Shown here: positions 1 through 6,166 of the stretch, piece by piece
How positions within the stretch are numbered: position 1 is the stretch's first letter
How the letters are laid out: each line of letters opens with the position of its first letter
Assembly (NCBI GenBank): GCA_002376845.1
Contig: DFOS01000002.1
Location: 16,779 to 32,211, forward strand
Source of the DNA: Bdellovibrionaceae bacterium UBA3535
GTDB lineage: Bacteria > Bdellovibrionota > Bdellovibrionia > Bdellovibrionales > UBA840
Length of the DNA: 15,433 nt
Direction of reading: 5' to 3'
Translations under genes and position numbers: made by a program
The notes under the pieces: generated by a model
Seen by the model: the letters and a program-made list of their open reading frames with translations, nothing else
Told to the model about the DNA's origin: nothing
Database searches by the model: none

Positions 1-519
1 TTTGATATTGATGCCAATGGTATCATGAACGTGAGTGCAAAAGATCTTGGTACTGGCAAAGAGCAAAGCATTAAGATCACCGCAAAATCAGGTCTTTCTG
101 AAGAAGAGATTGATAAGATGGTGAAAGATGCAGAAGTTCACGCAGAAGAGGATAAGAAAAAGCGTGAGCAGATCACTTTGAAAAACAATTTAGACTCCAT
201 GGTTTACACTACGGAGAAGTTGATCAAAGACAATGACAAGGATCTGCCAGAGGATGAAAAGAAAAAGGCAGAAGAAGCCATTGCCGAGGCAAAAAAAGCT
301 CTTGAGGGCGATGACCTAGATGCCATGAAGGCGGCCAATGAGCGCCTCACCAATGCTTCCCATGCATTAAGTAATGTGCTCTACCAAAAGCAATCCCAAG
401 CAGGGGGAGCTGCAGACGGCGCTGGTGCAGAAGGTTCGGCCGAAGGAGAAGCAGCTGCCGGTGGTTCGGATAAAAAAGATGATGATGTCATCGATGCCGA
501 CTACAAAGATGTAAACTAA
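1..519 (+). CDS. dnaK: Chaperone DnaK (Hsp70), C-terminal part, cut by window start
   Basis: This is the 3' end of dnaK; the reading frame is open from base 1, so the 5' part lies outside the window. The visible 172 residues begin in the last strands of the substrate-binding beta domain (FDIDANGIMNVSAKD, a classic Hsp70 stretch). They continue through the helical lid, which is rich in Lys and Glu, with an AEAKKALEG segment near the end of the helices. A disordered Gly/Ala/Glu linker follows, and the protein ends in DDDVIDADYKDVN, matching the conserved acidic tail of bacterial DnaK. DnaK is the ATP-driven cytoplasmic folding chaperone that works with DnaJ and GrpE. A strong terminator follows 21 bases after the stop, and the next gene is not dnaJ, so dnaK is last in its transcript here. 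Identification is very secure; only the start is missing. Confidence 0.97.
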   Translation, partial: FDIDANGIMNVSAKDLGTGKEQSIKITAKSGLSEEEIDKMVKDAEVHAEEDKKKREQITLKNNLDSMVYTTEKLIKDNDKDLPEDEKKKAEEAIAEAKKALEGDDLDAMKAANERLTNASHALSNVLYQKQSQAGGAADGAGAEGSAEGEAAAGGSDKKDDDVIDADYKDVN

Positions 520-540
520 GCATGTCATAGACTTTTATGC

Positions 541-575
541 AAAAAGCCAGCTCGAAGTTAGCTGGCTTTTTTTTT
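541..575 (+). terminator. Rho-independent terminator of dnaK
   Basis: The stem AGCCAGCT (545-552) pairs with AGCTGGCT (560-567) across the seven-base loop CGAAGTT. It is extended by A-T pairs between the A run at 541-544 and the T run, and followed by nine T in a row (567-575). It starts about 20 bases after the dnaK stop. The A run on the left also gives a weaker T run on the - strand, so it could work in both directions. Confidence 0.93.
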
Positions 576-693
576 ATTTGTTAGTGAGAACTTTTTGTTC
601 TATGGCTTGGATGAAACTTTTAAATACACCAAGATGGTCATAGCAAAGCCCTTCTGCTAGAGCCATCTTTTTATTCGCAAATCCTATCCATGA

Positions 694-702
694 TGCTAGG
701 CT
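694..702 (+). promoter_or_regulatory. Possible extended -10 element before the phosphodiesterase gene
   Basis: TGC followed by TAGGCT gives an extended -10-like box about 22 bases before the start at 724. No convincing -35 box is seen. The same TGCTAG core recurs before the gene at 13914. Weak single-site evidence. Confidence 0.3.
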
Positions 703-723
703 TTTGTTAACGGGAGATAGAAG

Positions 724-1569
724 ATGTTTTTCATTGCGTTCATCAGTCTAGTTTTTGCTAAAATGGAAGTGCAGGGTCACCGAGGAGCACGATCCATTCA
801 TCCAGAAAATACCTTAAAGGCCATGCGCTATGCTTTAGAAGTTGGCGTGGATACCTTAGAAATGGATTTGGGAGTTACCAAAGACAATGTGCTGGTGCTT
901 AGTCATGACCCAATTCTGAATGCGGAGATCTGCCGAACGAATCAAGGCAAGAAGTTGAGTGAGCCCGTTGTGATTCGATCTCTCACATTTCAAGAATTGC
1001 AAAAATACAATTGCGCCTCGGTGAAAAATCCAAACTTTCCAAAGCAAGTCCCTGATGCAGCAGAAAGCATACCAAAACTAGAGGACGTTTTTAAGTTGGT
1101 GCAAAAATCCAAATTGCCAGCTGCCAAAAAGGTAGAATTCAATATCGAAACCAAGATGTCGCCCGATCATCCGGAGCTAAGTCCTTCGCCCGAAAAATTT
1201 GCCCAACTCATCATCGATATGGCCAAAAAACATAAGTTGCTAGACCGCATTATCATTCAGTCCTTTGATCATCGTAGTTTAAAAGCAGCAAAAAAAATAG
1301 AAGCCAAGGTGCGGGTGGCAGCCTTAACTGGCAAGGTTTATCCGCCTAATTTGTTAGAGGTGCTTCGGGATATACCGGCAGACATTTGGTCGCCCAATTA
1401 CAAAACACTGAATCAGACCACAGTGACAAGGGTGCAAAAAGCTGGGATTCGAGTCATTCCTTGGACGGCGAATACGAAGGAGTCTTGGGACAAACTTGTA
1501 AACTTGGGCGTGGATGGCATCATTACCGATGATCCGGCGGCTTTGCAGCAGTTTTTAAAACGAGATTGA
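724..1569 (+). CDS. Secreted glycerophosphodiester phosphodiesterase (GDPD family)
   Basis: The 281-residue protein has the GDPD TIM-barrel signature. HRGAR (19-23) with PENT gives the phosphate-binding and catalytic His. EMDLGVTKD (46-54) and SHDP (60-63) carry the metal-binding Glu/Asp and second His. FNIETK (139-144) holds a further acidic ligand, and WTAN...GVDGIITDDP (247-271) is the usual barrel end. The family hydrolyses glycerophosphodiesters to glycerol-3-phosphate and an alcohol, recycling phospholipid head groups. The first 12 residues are hydrophobic and end in VFA, suggesting a very short signal peptide without the usual basic residues; export is likely but not certain. The start at 724 is chosen because GGAG lies seven bases upstream. 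Met14, just before the domain, would give a cytosolic form but has no ribosome site. It seems to be monocistronic. Confidence 0.9.
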   Translation: MFFIAFISLVFAKMEVQGHRGARSIHPENTLKAMRYALEVGVDTLEMDLGVTKDNVLVLSHDPILNAEICRTNQGKKLSEPVVIRSLTFQELQKYNCASVKNPNFPKQVPDAAESIPKLEDVFKLVQKSKLPAAKKVEFNIETKMSPDHPELSPSPEKFAQLIIDMAKKHKLLDRIIIQSFDHRSLKAAKKIEAKVRVAALTGKVYPPNLLEVLRDIPADIWSPNYKTLNQTTVTRVQKAGIRVIPWTANTKESWDKLVNLGVDGIITDDPAALQQFLKRD

Positions 1570-1694
1570 TCGCCTTTATCAACTTCGCCGGTGGCAGTGA
1601 TTTTATCGCGGTCCGGATCCTGTCAGCCAGTCGAGTCATTGAGCACAAAATTTCCTTTACTAGGTTTTTGCCCGCACAGCTTTCCGTGCAAGCC

Positions 1695-1708
1695 AAATTC
1701 TAGAATTT
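1695..1708. repeat. 14-bp perfect palindrome in the non-coding stretch before the HNH gene
   Basis: AAATTCTAGAATTT reads the same on both strands. It lies in the 286-base gap (1570-1855) between the phosphodiesterase and the HNH gene. In that gap I see no credible gene, only this palindrome and a short GCAC/GTGC stem at about 1676-1691. It could be an operator or part of an element that travels with the HNH gene; its function is not known. Confidence 0.5.
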
Positions 1709-1855
1709 TGATACATTTTCTCTGCCTCTTGCGTCCGGCGCCTCACCTTACATGCCTAGCTTCAGCGTATTCGCATTTTTACTCATGCTTTCCAAGCACC
1801 TCCGGACATTAAATAAAAAAGCCATGATAGAAAGTATCTAGTAAGGAGAAACAAG

Positions 1856-2740
1856 ATGAAGCTAAGCAATCAAGAACTCAACCAAAAGTTAATTGACCTA
1901 AGCCGTAAAGAGCGGGTTTTAGTAAACGAAATTTTAGATCACTTAAAAGAAGTACAAAAGCGCCGCTTGTATGCCAAGCTGGCCTATTCTTCTTTATTTG
2001 AATATTGCGTAAAAGAATTAAAAATGAGCGAGGGATCTGCCGGCAGAAAAATCGCGGCTATGCGCATGATCACGGAAGTACCAGAGATGGAAGAAAAACT
2101 AAAAAGCGGCTCCATGCATCTTAGCACCCTCAGCATGGCCCAGCGTTTTTTCAAACATGAGCCTTATACCAAGCCAGAAAAAGTAAAGCTTCTTACAAGC
2201 CTTGCGGGCAAAAGCAAACGTGAAGTAGAAAAAAGGCTCTGCACCCTATCTCCTAAAATGGCAAAACGCACGGATGTGAGGCAAATATCCGAGGAGCATA
2301 CAAGAATGAGTATCACCTTGAATAAAGAGCAAAAAGCCATATTGGATCGATTAAAAGAGCTAAAGGGCATGCGCGAGGAAGACCTATTGGATTGGATGCT
2401 AGAGCGTTGCCTAAAGCAGGTGGACCCTTTGAAGAAAAAGCCCCGCAAGACCAAGGCAAAGCCAAAAGCGCGCCATATACCCATGGCTTTAAAAAAAGCT
2501 CTATATGAGCGCGACGGCGGAAGATGCCAATTTAAAGTAAATGGTAAGCAATGCCATTCAAGGCATGGCTTGCAGGTGGATCATAAAAAGCCCTACGCCT
2601 TGGGAGGAAGAACGGAGTTAGAAAACTTGCGGCTCTTGTGCCCCGAGCACAATCGGCTGATGGCGATCCGGGTTTTTGGTGAAAACAAAATGGCAAGACA
2701 CCTTTCAAATTCTCCGGGGAAGTGTGGGGAAGCGGATTAG
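1856..2740 (+). CDS. HNH endonuclease-domain protein
   Basis: This 294-residue protein is preceded by AAGGAG six bases before the ATG. Residues 1-130 are helical and basic, with a segment (41-100, including SLFEYCVKELKMSEGSAGRK) typical of the N-terminal domain of multicopy HNH proteins I associate with Bdellovibrio relatives. A Lys/Pro/Arg-rich linker (191-207) leads to a C-terminal HNH domain. There Cys224 and Cys233 could form a zinc site with Cys262 and His265. The ββα-metal core is VDHKKP (Asp242, His243), Asn257 and His265 in LCPEHN. HNH domains cut or nick DNA using a metal ion; the target here is unknown. Nothing in the neighbourhood suggests restriction-modification. The domain looks intact, with all key residues present. 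It could be a selfish or mobile gene rather than a housekeeping nuclease. Confidence 0.85.
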   Translation: MKLSNQELNQKLIDLSRKERVLVNEILDHLKEVQKRRLYAKLAYSSLFEYCVKELKMSEGSAGRKIAAMRMITEVPEMEEKLKSGSMHLSTLSMAQRFFKHEPYTKPEKVKLLTSLAGKSKREVEKRLCTLSPKMAKRTDVRQISEEHTRMSITLNKEQKAILDRLKELKGMREEDLLDWMLERCLKQVDPLKKKPRKTKAKPKARHIPMALKKALYERDGGRCQFKVNGKQCHSRHGLQVDHKKPYALGGRTELENLRLLCPEHNRLMAIRVFGENKMARHLSNSPGKCGEAD

Positions 2741-2834
2741 CTCGCACTAAGAGGGGCAGGCAGGCGTCAAACCTCTATACATACGCGAAAATACTACAAG
2801 TTTTCTTGCTTCCGCAGCAGGATGGGCGGCTTTG

Positions 2835-2843
2835 TGTTATAAA
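2835..2843 (+). promoter_or_regulatory. Probable extended -10 promoter of the small secreted-protein gene
   Basis: TG-T-TATAAA matches the extended -10 consensus in five of six hexamer positions. It lies 25 bases before the ATG at 2869, leaving a short leader with a strong ribosome site (GGAGG, 2860-2864). No good -35 is seen, which extended -10 promoters tolerate. Confidence 0.5.
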
Positions 2844-2868
2844 GGCATTATTACTATATGGAGGAGAG

Positions 2869-3324
2869 ATGAAAACTTTCGTGTTTTTTGTTTTACTTGC
2901 ACAATCCGCTATGGCGGCAGAATACTCTTTTGAAGCACCCATCAATTGCCAGGTTCCGGATTCCTCGTTTATGTTTTTTGCAAATCCTTTAGAAGATGTA
3001 CAAAGCATAAAATTGTACCCCAATGGCGACCTGGAAGTAGTGGGAGAAGAGACTCAGAAAAGCTATGAGGATGTTTGTACCTCACAAGGTCAAGTGGTTA
3101 CTTGTGTATGGGATTTGAAAAAGCATCGTTATGTTTTTGAAGTTTCGTTAAATCAAATTTATGCGGTATCTGATTACAATACTCACCAATTAAAGTATTA
3201 CGAATTGGAAAAAGCTAGCATCCGAAAGCAACAGCTGAATACTCGTTACGGTTATTTGGATCTTGTTACTAACGATCAAGTAGAATGCATTACTTATCCA
3301 AGAGCTACCGATAAACGTTATTAA
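2869..3324 (+). CDS. Small secreted protein of unknown function, four cysteines
   Basis: The protein has 151 residues. The frame is open upstream to 2722, but 2869 is chosen because GGAGG lies just before it and the protein then begins with a clean Sec signal peptide (MKTFVFFVLLAQSAMA, probable cut after Ala16). The mature part is about 135 residues with four Cys (in INC, DVC, VTC and VEC), enough for two periplasmic disulfides. It is rich in alternating hydrophobic/polar strands (LYPNGDLEVVGE, RYVFEVSLNQIYAV), suggesting a mostly beta fold. I recognise no family. It has its own likely promoter and stands alone between the HNH gene and the terminators of the opposing motAB unit. A periplasmic or exported accessory protein is as much as can be said. 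Confidence 0.75.
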   Translation: MKTFVFFVLLAQSAMAAEYSFEAPINCQVPDSSFMFFANPLEDVQSIKLYPNGDLEVVGEETQKSYEDVCTSQGQVVTCVWDLKKHRYVFEVSLNQIYAVSDYNTHQLKYYELEKASIRKQQLNTRYGYLDLVTNDQVECITYPRATDKRY

Positions 3325-3332
3325 TTTTCTCC

Positions 3333-3366
3333 AAAAAAAAGAGGCCTACTTTTTCAAGTAGGCCTC
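3333..3366 (-). terminator. Rho-independent terminator on the - strand, end of the motAB transcript
   Basis: GAGGCCTACT (3341-3350) pairs perfectly with AGTAGGCCTC (3357-3366) around a six-base loop. Eight A at 3333-3340 become eight T immediately after the stem on the - strand. On the + strand the stem is followed by GGGA, not T, so it serves - strand transcription coming from motAB and the small ORF at 3446-3592. Confidence 0.88.
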
Positions 3367-3397
3367 GGGAAAAAAGGAGAAAAAAATGAAACACCTT

Positions 3398-3418
3398 CGA
3401 GGCAGCCTATTTGCCTCG
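3398..3418 (-). terminator. Second hairpin just before the - strand terminator
   Basis: CGAGGCA (3398-3404) pairs perfectly with TGCCTCG (3412-3418) over a seven-base loop. On the - strand it is followed by a moderately T-rich stretch with a run of seven T. It is met first by - strand transcription, so it probably forms a tandem terminator with 3333-3366 or protects the mRNA 3' end. Confidence 0.5.
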
Positions 3419-3445
3419 CCACCAACGTACCGCCCAGACACCCCC

Positions 3446-3592
3446 TCAGTCTTTTTCTAGACTAATGGCAAATGCCCAACAAATTTTTTGATACTCAAGC
3501 CACAACTCGCGACGGACTTCCTTGTCCTTACAGTTCTGCAAAGCAGCGCGTATTTCCACCAGGCGCGTTAAGAGCTTTGCATAAGCTTCCAT
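3446..3592 (-). CDS. Small ORF (about 48 residues) downstream of motB
   Basis: This short - strand ORF encodes a charged, helix-prone protein starting MEAYAKLLTRLVEIRAAL and ending AFAISLEKD, with two Cys and two Trp. Start 3592 is preferred because the G run at 3601-3608 sits eight bases upstream and can pair with the anti-Shine-Dalgarno using G-U. A longer 54-residue reading from 3610 begins inside that G run. It ends shortly before two tandem - strand hairpins. I see no terminator between the motB stop and this ORF, so it may be the third gene of the motA-motB transcript (137 bases after motB). I recognise no family. Two sequence signs favour real coding: the tidy fit between start signal and terminators, and the amphipathic charged composition. 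Only homologues would prove it. Confidence 0.5.
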   Translation of the reverse strand: MEAYAKLLTRLVEIRAALQNCKDKEVRRELWLEYQKICWAFAISLEKD

Positions 3593-3728
3593 GCGAATCG
3601 CCCCCCCCATCTTAAATTAAAGCCATCCTTGGCAATTTTCAGCCCGTCATCCTAATGGGCGTTCTATAGATTAGACCCCTGGATCTTAAGTCAGGTTAAA
3701 ATTAATCCATATAATGTTCTTATGGGAT

Positions 3729-4514
3729 TTATTGCACTAGCTTATTGTTTTTCAGCACGATTTCTACGCGTCGATTGCGAGCTTGGTTCTCGCGTGATGT
3801 ATTGGGCACTAGTGGTTTGGTATCGGCATGGCCTCTTACTGTGATGCGGGTAGGATTGATGTCACCAGCTTTCATAAGAGCATGCGCCATGGTTACCGCC
3901 CGGGAAGAAGATAGCTCCCAGTTGGAGCGATAACGTTTGGAAGAGATGGGCACATTGTCCGTATGTCCTGCAATCTCAATGCTATAATCCATCGGTTTTA
4001 TTTTTCTTACCAATTTCATTAGAGTGGGAATAAAGGCTTTTTGCAGAGCTGCAGAGCCAGAGGCAAAGCTCGCCTTTTCGCTAACGCGAATTACAATATC
4101 ATTTCCCTCTTTTACAATCTCGATATCCTCTTTTTGCATCTCTTGCTTCAAAGAGTTTTTCAAAGACTCTTCATTTTCCTTATTTTCCTCTTGGATTTTT
4201 TCCATTCCAGGCTTGGCGATTTGCAAGGGTTGATTCACAGTATCGCTTTTGATCGGTGTAGGAGGACCTGAGGACCACTCTTCCTTGATCACGCTTTCTG
4301 CCTTGGGCATATCCTGCTGCTCCACCTGGCGCTGCACACCGAAGGCTTCTTTTAAAGAGCCGGATACCATTTTGAATTTTTTGGGTTTGGTCTCTGCCAT
4401 GGTAAGCAGTAGTACAAAAAAACAAAGAAGAAGTGACATCAAATCAGAGAATGTCACAATCCACATGGGGGCACCAGCGGGTGCGTCTTTCTTTTTTTGC
4501 TCTTCTGCTTCCAT
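3729..4514 (-). CDS. motB: Flagellar motor stator protein MotB
   Basis: The 261-residue protein has the MotB layout. A short cytoplasmic N-terminus is followed by one membrane helix (about 17-39, WIVTFSDLMSLLLCFFVLLL) carrying Asp24, the proton-channel aspartate equivalent to Asp32 of E. coli MotB. A plug/linker region rich in Lys, Glu and Gln (41-135) follows. The C-terminal OmpA-like peptidoglycan-binding domain (about 137-257) has IAGHTDNVP (181-189), NWELSSSRA (198-206) and NQARNRRVEIVL (243-254). With MotA it forms the ion-conducting stator that anchors to the cell wall and drives flagellar rotation. It lies 12 bases after motA, with AGGA and GGG upstream of its ATG, and is surely co-transcribed. 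Residues around the channel fit a proton-type motor, but ion choice cannot be settled here. Confidence 0.95.
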   Translation of the reverse strand: MEAEEQKKKDAPAGAPMWIVTFSDLMSLLLCFFVLLLTMAETKPKKFKMVSGSLKEAFGVQRQVEQQDMPKAESVIKEEWSSGPPTPIKSDTVNQPLQIAKPGMEKIQEENKENEESLKNSLKQEMQKEDIEIVKEGNDIVIRVSEKASFASGSAALQKAFIPTLMKLVRKIKPMDYSIEIAGHTDNVPISSKRYRSNWELSSSRAVTMAHALMKAGDINPTRITVRGHADTKPLVPNTSRENQARNRRVEIVLKNNKLVQ

Positions 4515-4526
4515 AAGCCCTATTTC

Positions 4527-5291
4527 CTATGCAGCTTCATCTTCAAACTTACGTTCACTTTTTGGAAGGTAGTTTTGTAAGCTGTCTTTCATAATATTAG
4601 GATGGATGCCCGCACCGATACTTTGAATGACGTCAATAATAAGAGCCTGATTGTTGTCTTCTTCCTCACTACGCAACTCCAGCTTATCGGCAATGGGTGT
4701 AGATACCACGTTGGCAATAAAAGCACCATACAAAGTCGTCAATAGGGCGGTTGCCATGGCAGGCCCAATGGCATCGGGGTCCGACATATTGGCAAGCATT
4801 TGTACCAGACCTACAAGGGTACCAATCATACCCATGGCGGGAGCCACATCCGAAGTGGCACGGAAAATTTTAATCGCTTGATCATGACGTTGTTGCACCA
4901 AACTTCTTTCTTTAGCTAAAATCCCACGAACGATTTCAATATCGATTCCATCTACGAGCATATTTACGCCCTTGGATAAAAACTCATTTTCAACCGGTAT
5001 GCTCTCTAGGGCTAGCACGCCATTTTTACGAACCGCCGTAGAAAGCTCAAAGGCCTTATCAATCAGTTCTACAGGTTTATCAATTTTAAATAAAAAGGCT
5101 TTCATCGCAGCTTTAAAAGCAATGGGAATTTGCTTTACGCTAAATTTGGTCATCACCACAAAGCCAGTTCCACCGAACACGATAAGAATAGAAGGTACGT
5201 TGATAAATAATGCTAAGGAGCCGCCCGTTACAATGGCCGCTAAAACAATTCCTATGGCTCCCAATAAACCAATCAGCGTGGCTATATCCAT
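4527..5291 (-). CDS. motA: Flagellar motor stator protein MotA
   Basis: The 254-residue integral membrane protein has the four-helix MotA pattern: helices at about 3-22 and 30-48, a large cytoplasmic loop, then helices at about 150-170 and 180-200. Key family residues are visible: Pro151 (VAPAMGMIGTLVGLV) and Pro199 (VSTPIADKL), matching E. coli Pro173 and Pro222. Arg88 and Glu96 in the loop match the charged residues that contact the rotor protein FliG. MotA and MotB form the stator ring. The start has GAGGTG eight bases upstream. A sigma-28-like promoter lies 22-48 bases upstream, consistent with late flagellar control. No other flagellar gene is in the window, so this is a stand-alone stator locus; Bdellovibrio relatives are known to have several motAB pairs. 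Confidence 0.96.
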   Translation of the reverse strand: MDIATLIGLLGAIGIVLAAIVTGGSLALFINVPSILIVFGGTGFVVMTKFSVKQIPIAFKAAMKAFLFKIDKPVELIDKAFELSTAVRKNGVLALESIPVENEFLSKGVNMLVDGIDIEIVRGILAKERSLVQQRHDQAIKIFRATSDVAPAMGMIGTLVGLVQMLANMSDPDAIGPAMATALLTTLYGAFIANVVSTPIADKLELRSEEEDNNQALIIDVIQSIGAGIHPNIMKDSLQNYLPKSERKFEDEAA

Positions 5292-5312
5292 GAATACACC
5301 TCGATATTATTA

Positions 5313-5339
5313 CTATCGGCGTAATGCATGCGGAGTTAA
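5313..5339 (-). promoter_or_regulatory. Sigma-28 (FliA)-like promoter of motAB
   Basis: Read on the - strand: TTAACTCC, 11 bases, GCCGATAG. The FliA consensus is TAAAGTTT-N11-GCCGATAA, so the -10 box matches seven of eight bases with exact spacing and the -35 box matches four of eight. It ends 21 bases before the motA start. In E. coli and others motAB is a FliA target, which fits. Confidence 0.75.
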
Positions 5340-5429
5340 TGGGAAAATCGGAAAACCAGACCGTGATGAGAAAAATCTAGGTGTAAAATATATCAACGAT
5401 TTCAGCTAAACTTGGCTAGACGAAAGTTG

Positions 5430-6101
5430 TTAAAACTCAAAGCCAATACCACTTTCCATCAATGTCTGGCTATGCTCCCAGGTTTCGAATTGGTTTTCCT
5501 TTTGTTGGAGCTCGACAAACAGAAAGCGGGAGTAGTTAAATAGCTCAATTCGCAGTCCGTATTTATCGGCTTGCTGGATTTCGGCATTGTCAATTTCGCC
5601 GGCAGAAATAAAGTTGGCATAATTTAACTGCAAACGAATGCCAGAATTAGCTCCCATCCAGGCATTTATACCGAGATGAACACCAAGACCCATTTGTTCG
5701 TAATCATAATCGCGAATGTTATTATTATTAAATAAAGTCATATGATCTTGTTCCATAACTATAGAGGCTCCGAAAAAGAAGAAGGGGTAGCTTTTTCTAT
5801 AGGTAAAGTAGTATTGCCGACTAGTGTAAGGATTTAACTCGGCACTTACCCCTGGTTCGACATCTAGATCCATATCGTATTGTTTGTAGGAGAATAAGTA
5901 TCTGGTGTTGTAAGAATCATAATACAATTCTGCTAAGTAGGAGATGCTGTTTTCTGTGCTTACTGAGGAATTGTTTTGGGCGTTGTCTACGGCCGATTGT
6001 TTGGCAAACGTTAATGCAGCAGAAAGCCGAACGCCTGTCTCGGACAGGGCATAGGTTTCAGCATGAAACATTGTTAATAAAATAATAAGCACAGCACGCA
6101 T
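5430..6101 (-). CDS. Probable outer-membrane beta-barrel protein
   Basis: The protein has 223 residues with an N-terminal signal peptide (MRAVLIILLTMFHAETYA, likely cut after Ala18). The mature part has repeated alternating aromatic/hydrophobic strands, such as TRYLFSYKQYDMDLDV, RQYYFTYRKSYPFFFFGASIV and YGLRIELFNYSRFLFVELQQ. The chain ends in GIGFEF with a terminal Phe, the classic signal for Bam-mediated outer-membrane insertion. Size and strand number suggest a small eight- to ten-strand barrel. I recognise no specific family. No Shine-Dalgarno is seen before the ATG. The sequence GTCGATAC, like a sigma-28 -10 box, ends eight bases upstream (6109-6116) without a good -35, and a 14-bp palindrome lies further up. 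It runs in the same direction as the lipoprotein pair, but its 65-base gap and own signals suggest a separate unit. Confidence 0.7.
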   Translation of the reverse strand: MRAVLIILLTMFHAETYALSETGVRLSAALTFAKQSAVDNAQNNSSVSTENSISYLAELYYDSYNTRYLFSYKQYDMDLDVEPGVSAELNPYTSRQYYFTYRKSYPFFFFGASIVMEQDHMTLFNNNNIRDYDYEQMGLGVHLGINAWMGANSGIRLQLNYANFISAGEIDNAEIQQADKYGLRIELFNYSRFLFVELQQKENQFETWEHSQTLMESGIGFEF

Positions 6102-6135
6102 GGCATGCGTATCGACATGCTAGGTAACATAAGTG

Positions 6136-6149
6136 AGTCTAGCTAGACT
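6136..6149. repeat. 14-bp perfect palindrome upstream of the beta-barrel gene
   Basis: AGTCTAGCTAGACT is perfectly self-complementary. It is centred about 41 bases before the start at 6101 and next to the -35 position of the GTCGATAC box. No T run follows on either strand, so an operator is more likely than a terminator. Confidence 0.5.
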
Positions 6150-6166
6150 TTATATCTACGAAAGTA

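Noticed and set aside
1591..1812. 73-residue + strand ORF between the phosphodiesterase and HNH genes
   Set aside because: Its Ser/Pro/Cys/His-rich composition is unlike the neighbouring proteins, there is no ribosome site, and the frame spans a palindrome. More likely a non-coding element than a protein.
3386..3460. 24-codon + strand ORF with an AGGAG site
   Set aside because: It is made of the opposite strand of the tandem terminator hairpins and overlaps the better-supported small ORF on the - strand; the ribosome-like A/G run is the complement of T-rich terminator sequence.
3653..3671. GCCC/GGGC hairpin between motB and the small ORF as a motAB terminator
   Set aside because: The stem is only about six pairs and no T run follows on the - strand; the strong terminator is at 3333-3366.
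3710..3715. Perfect TATAAT on the + strand just after motB
   Set aside because: No gene follows on the + strand and no matching -35 is present; probably chance in an AT-rich gap.
4972..5409. 145-residue + strand ORF over motA and its promoter
   Set aside because: Antisense to motA, which has clear family motifs; no ribosome site or recognisable protein features.
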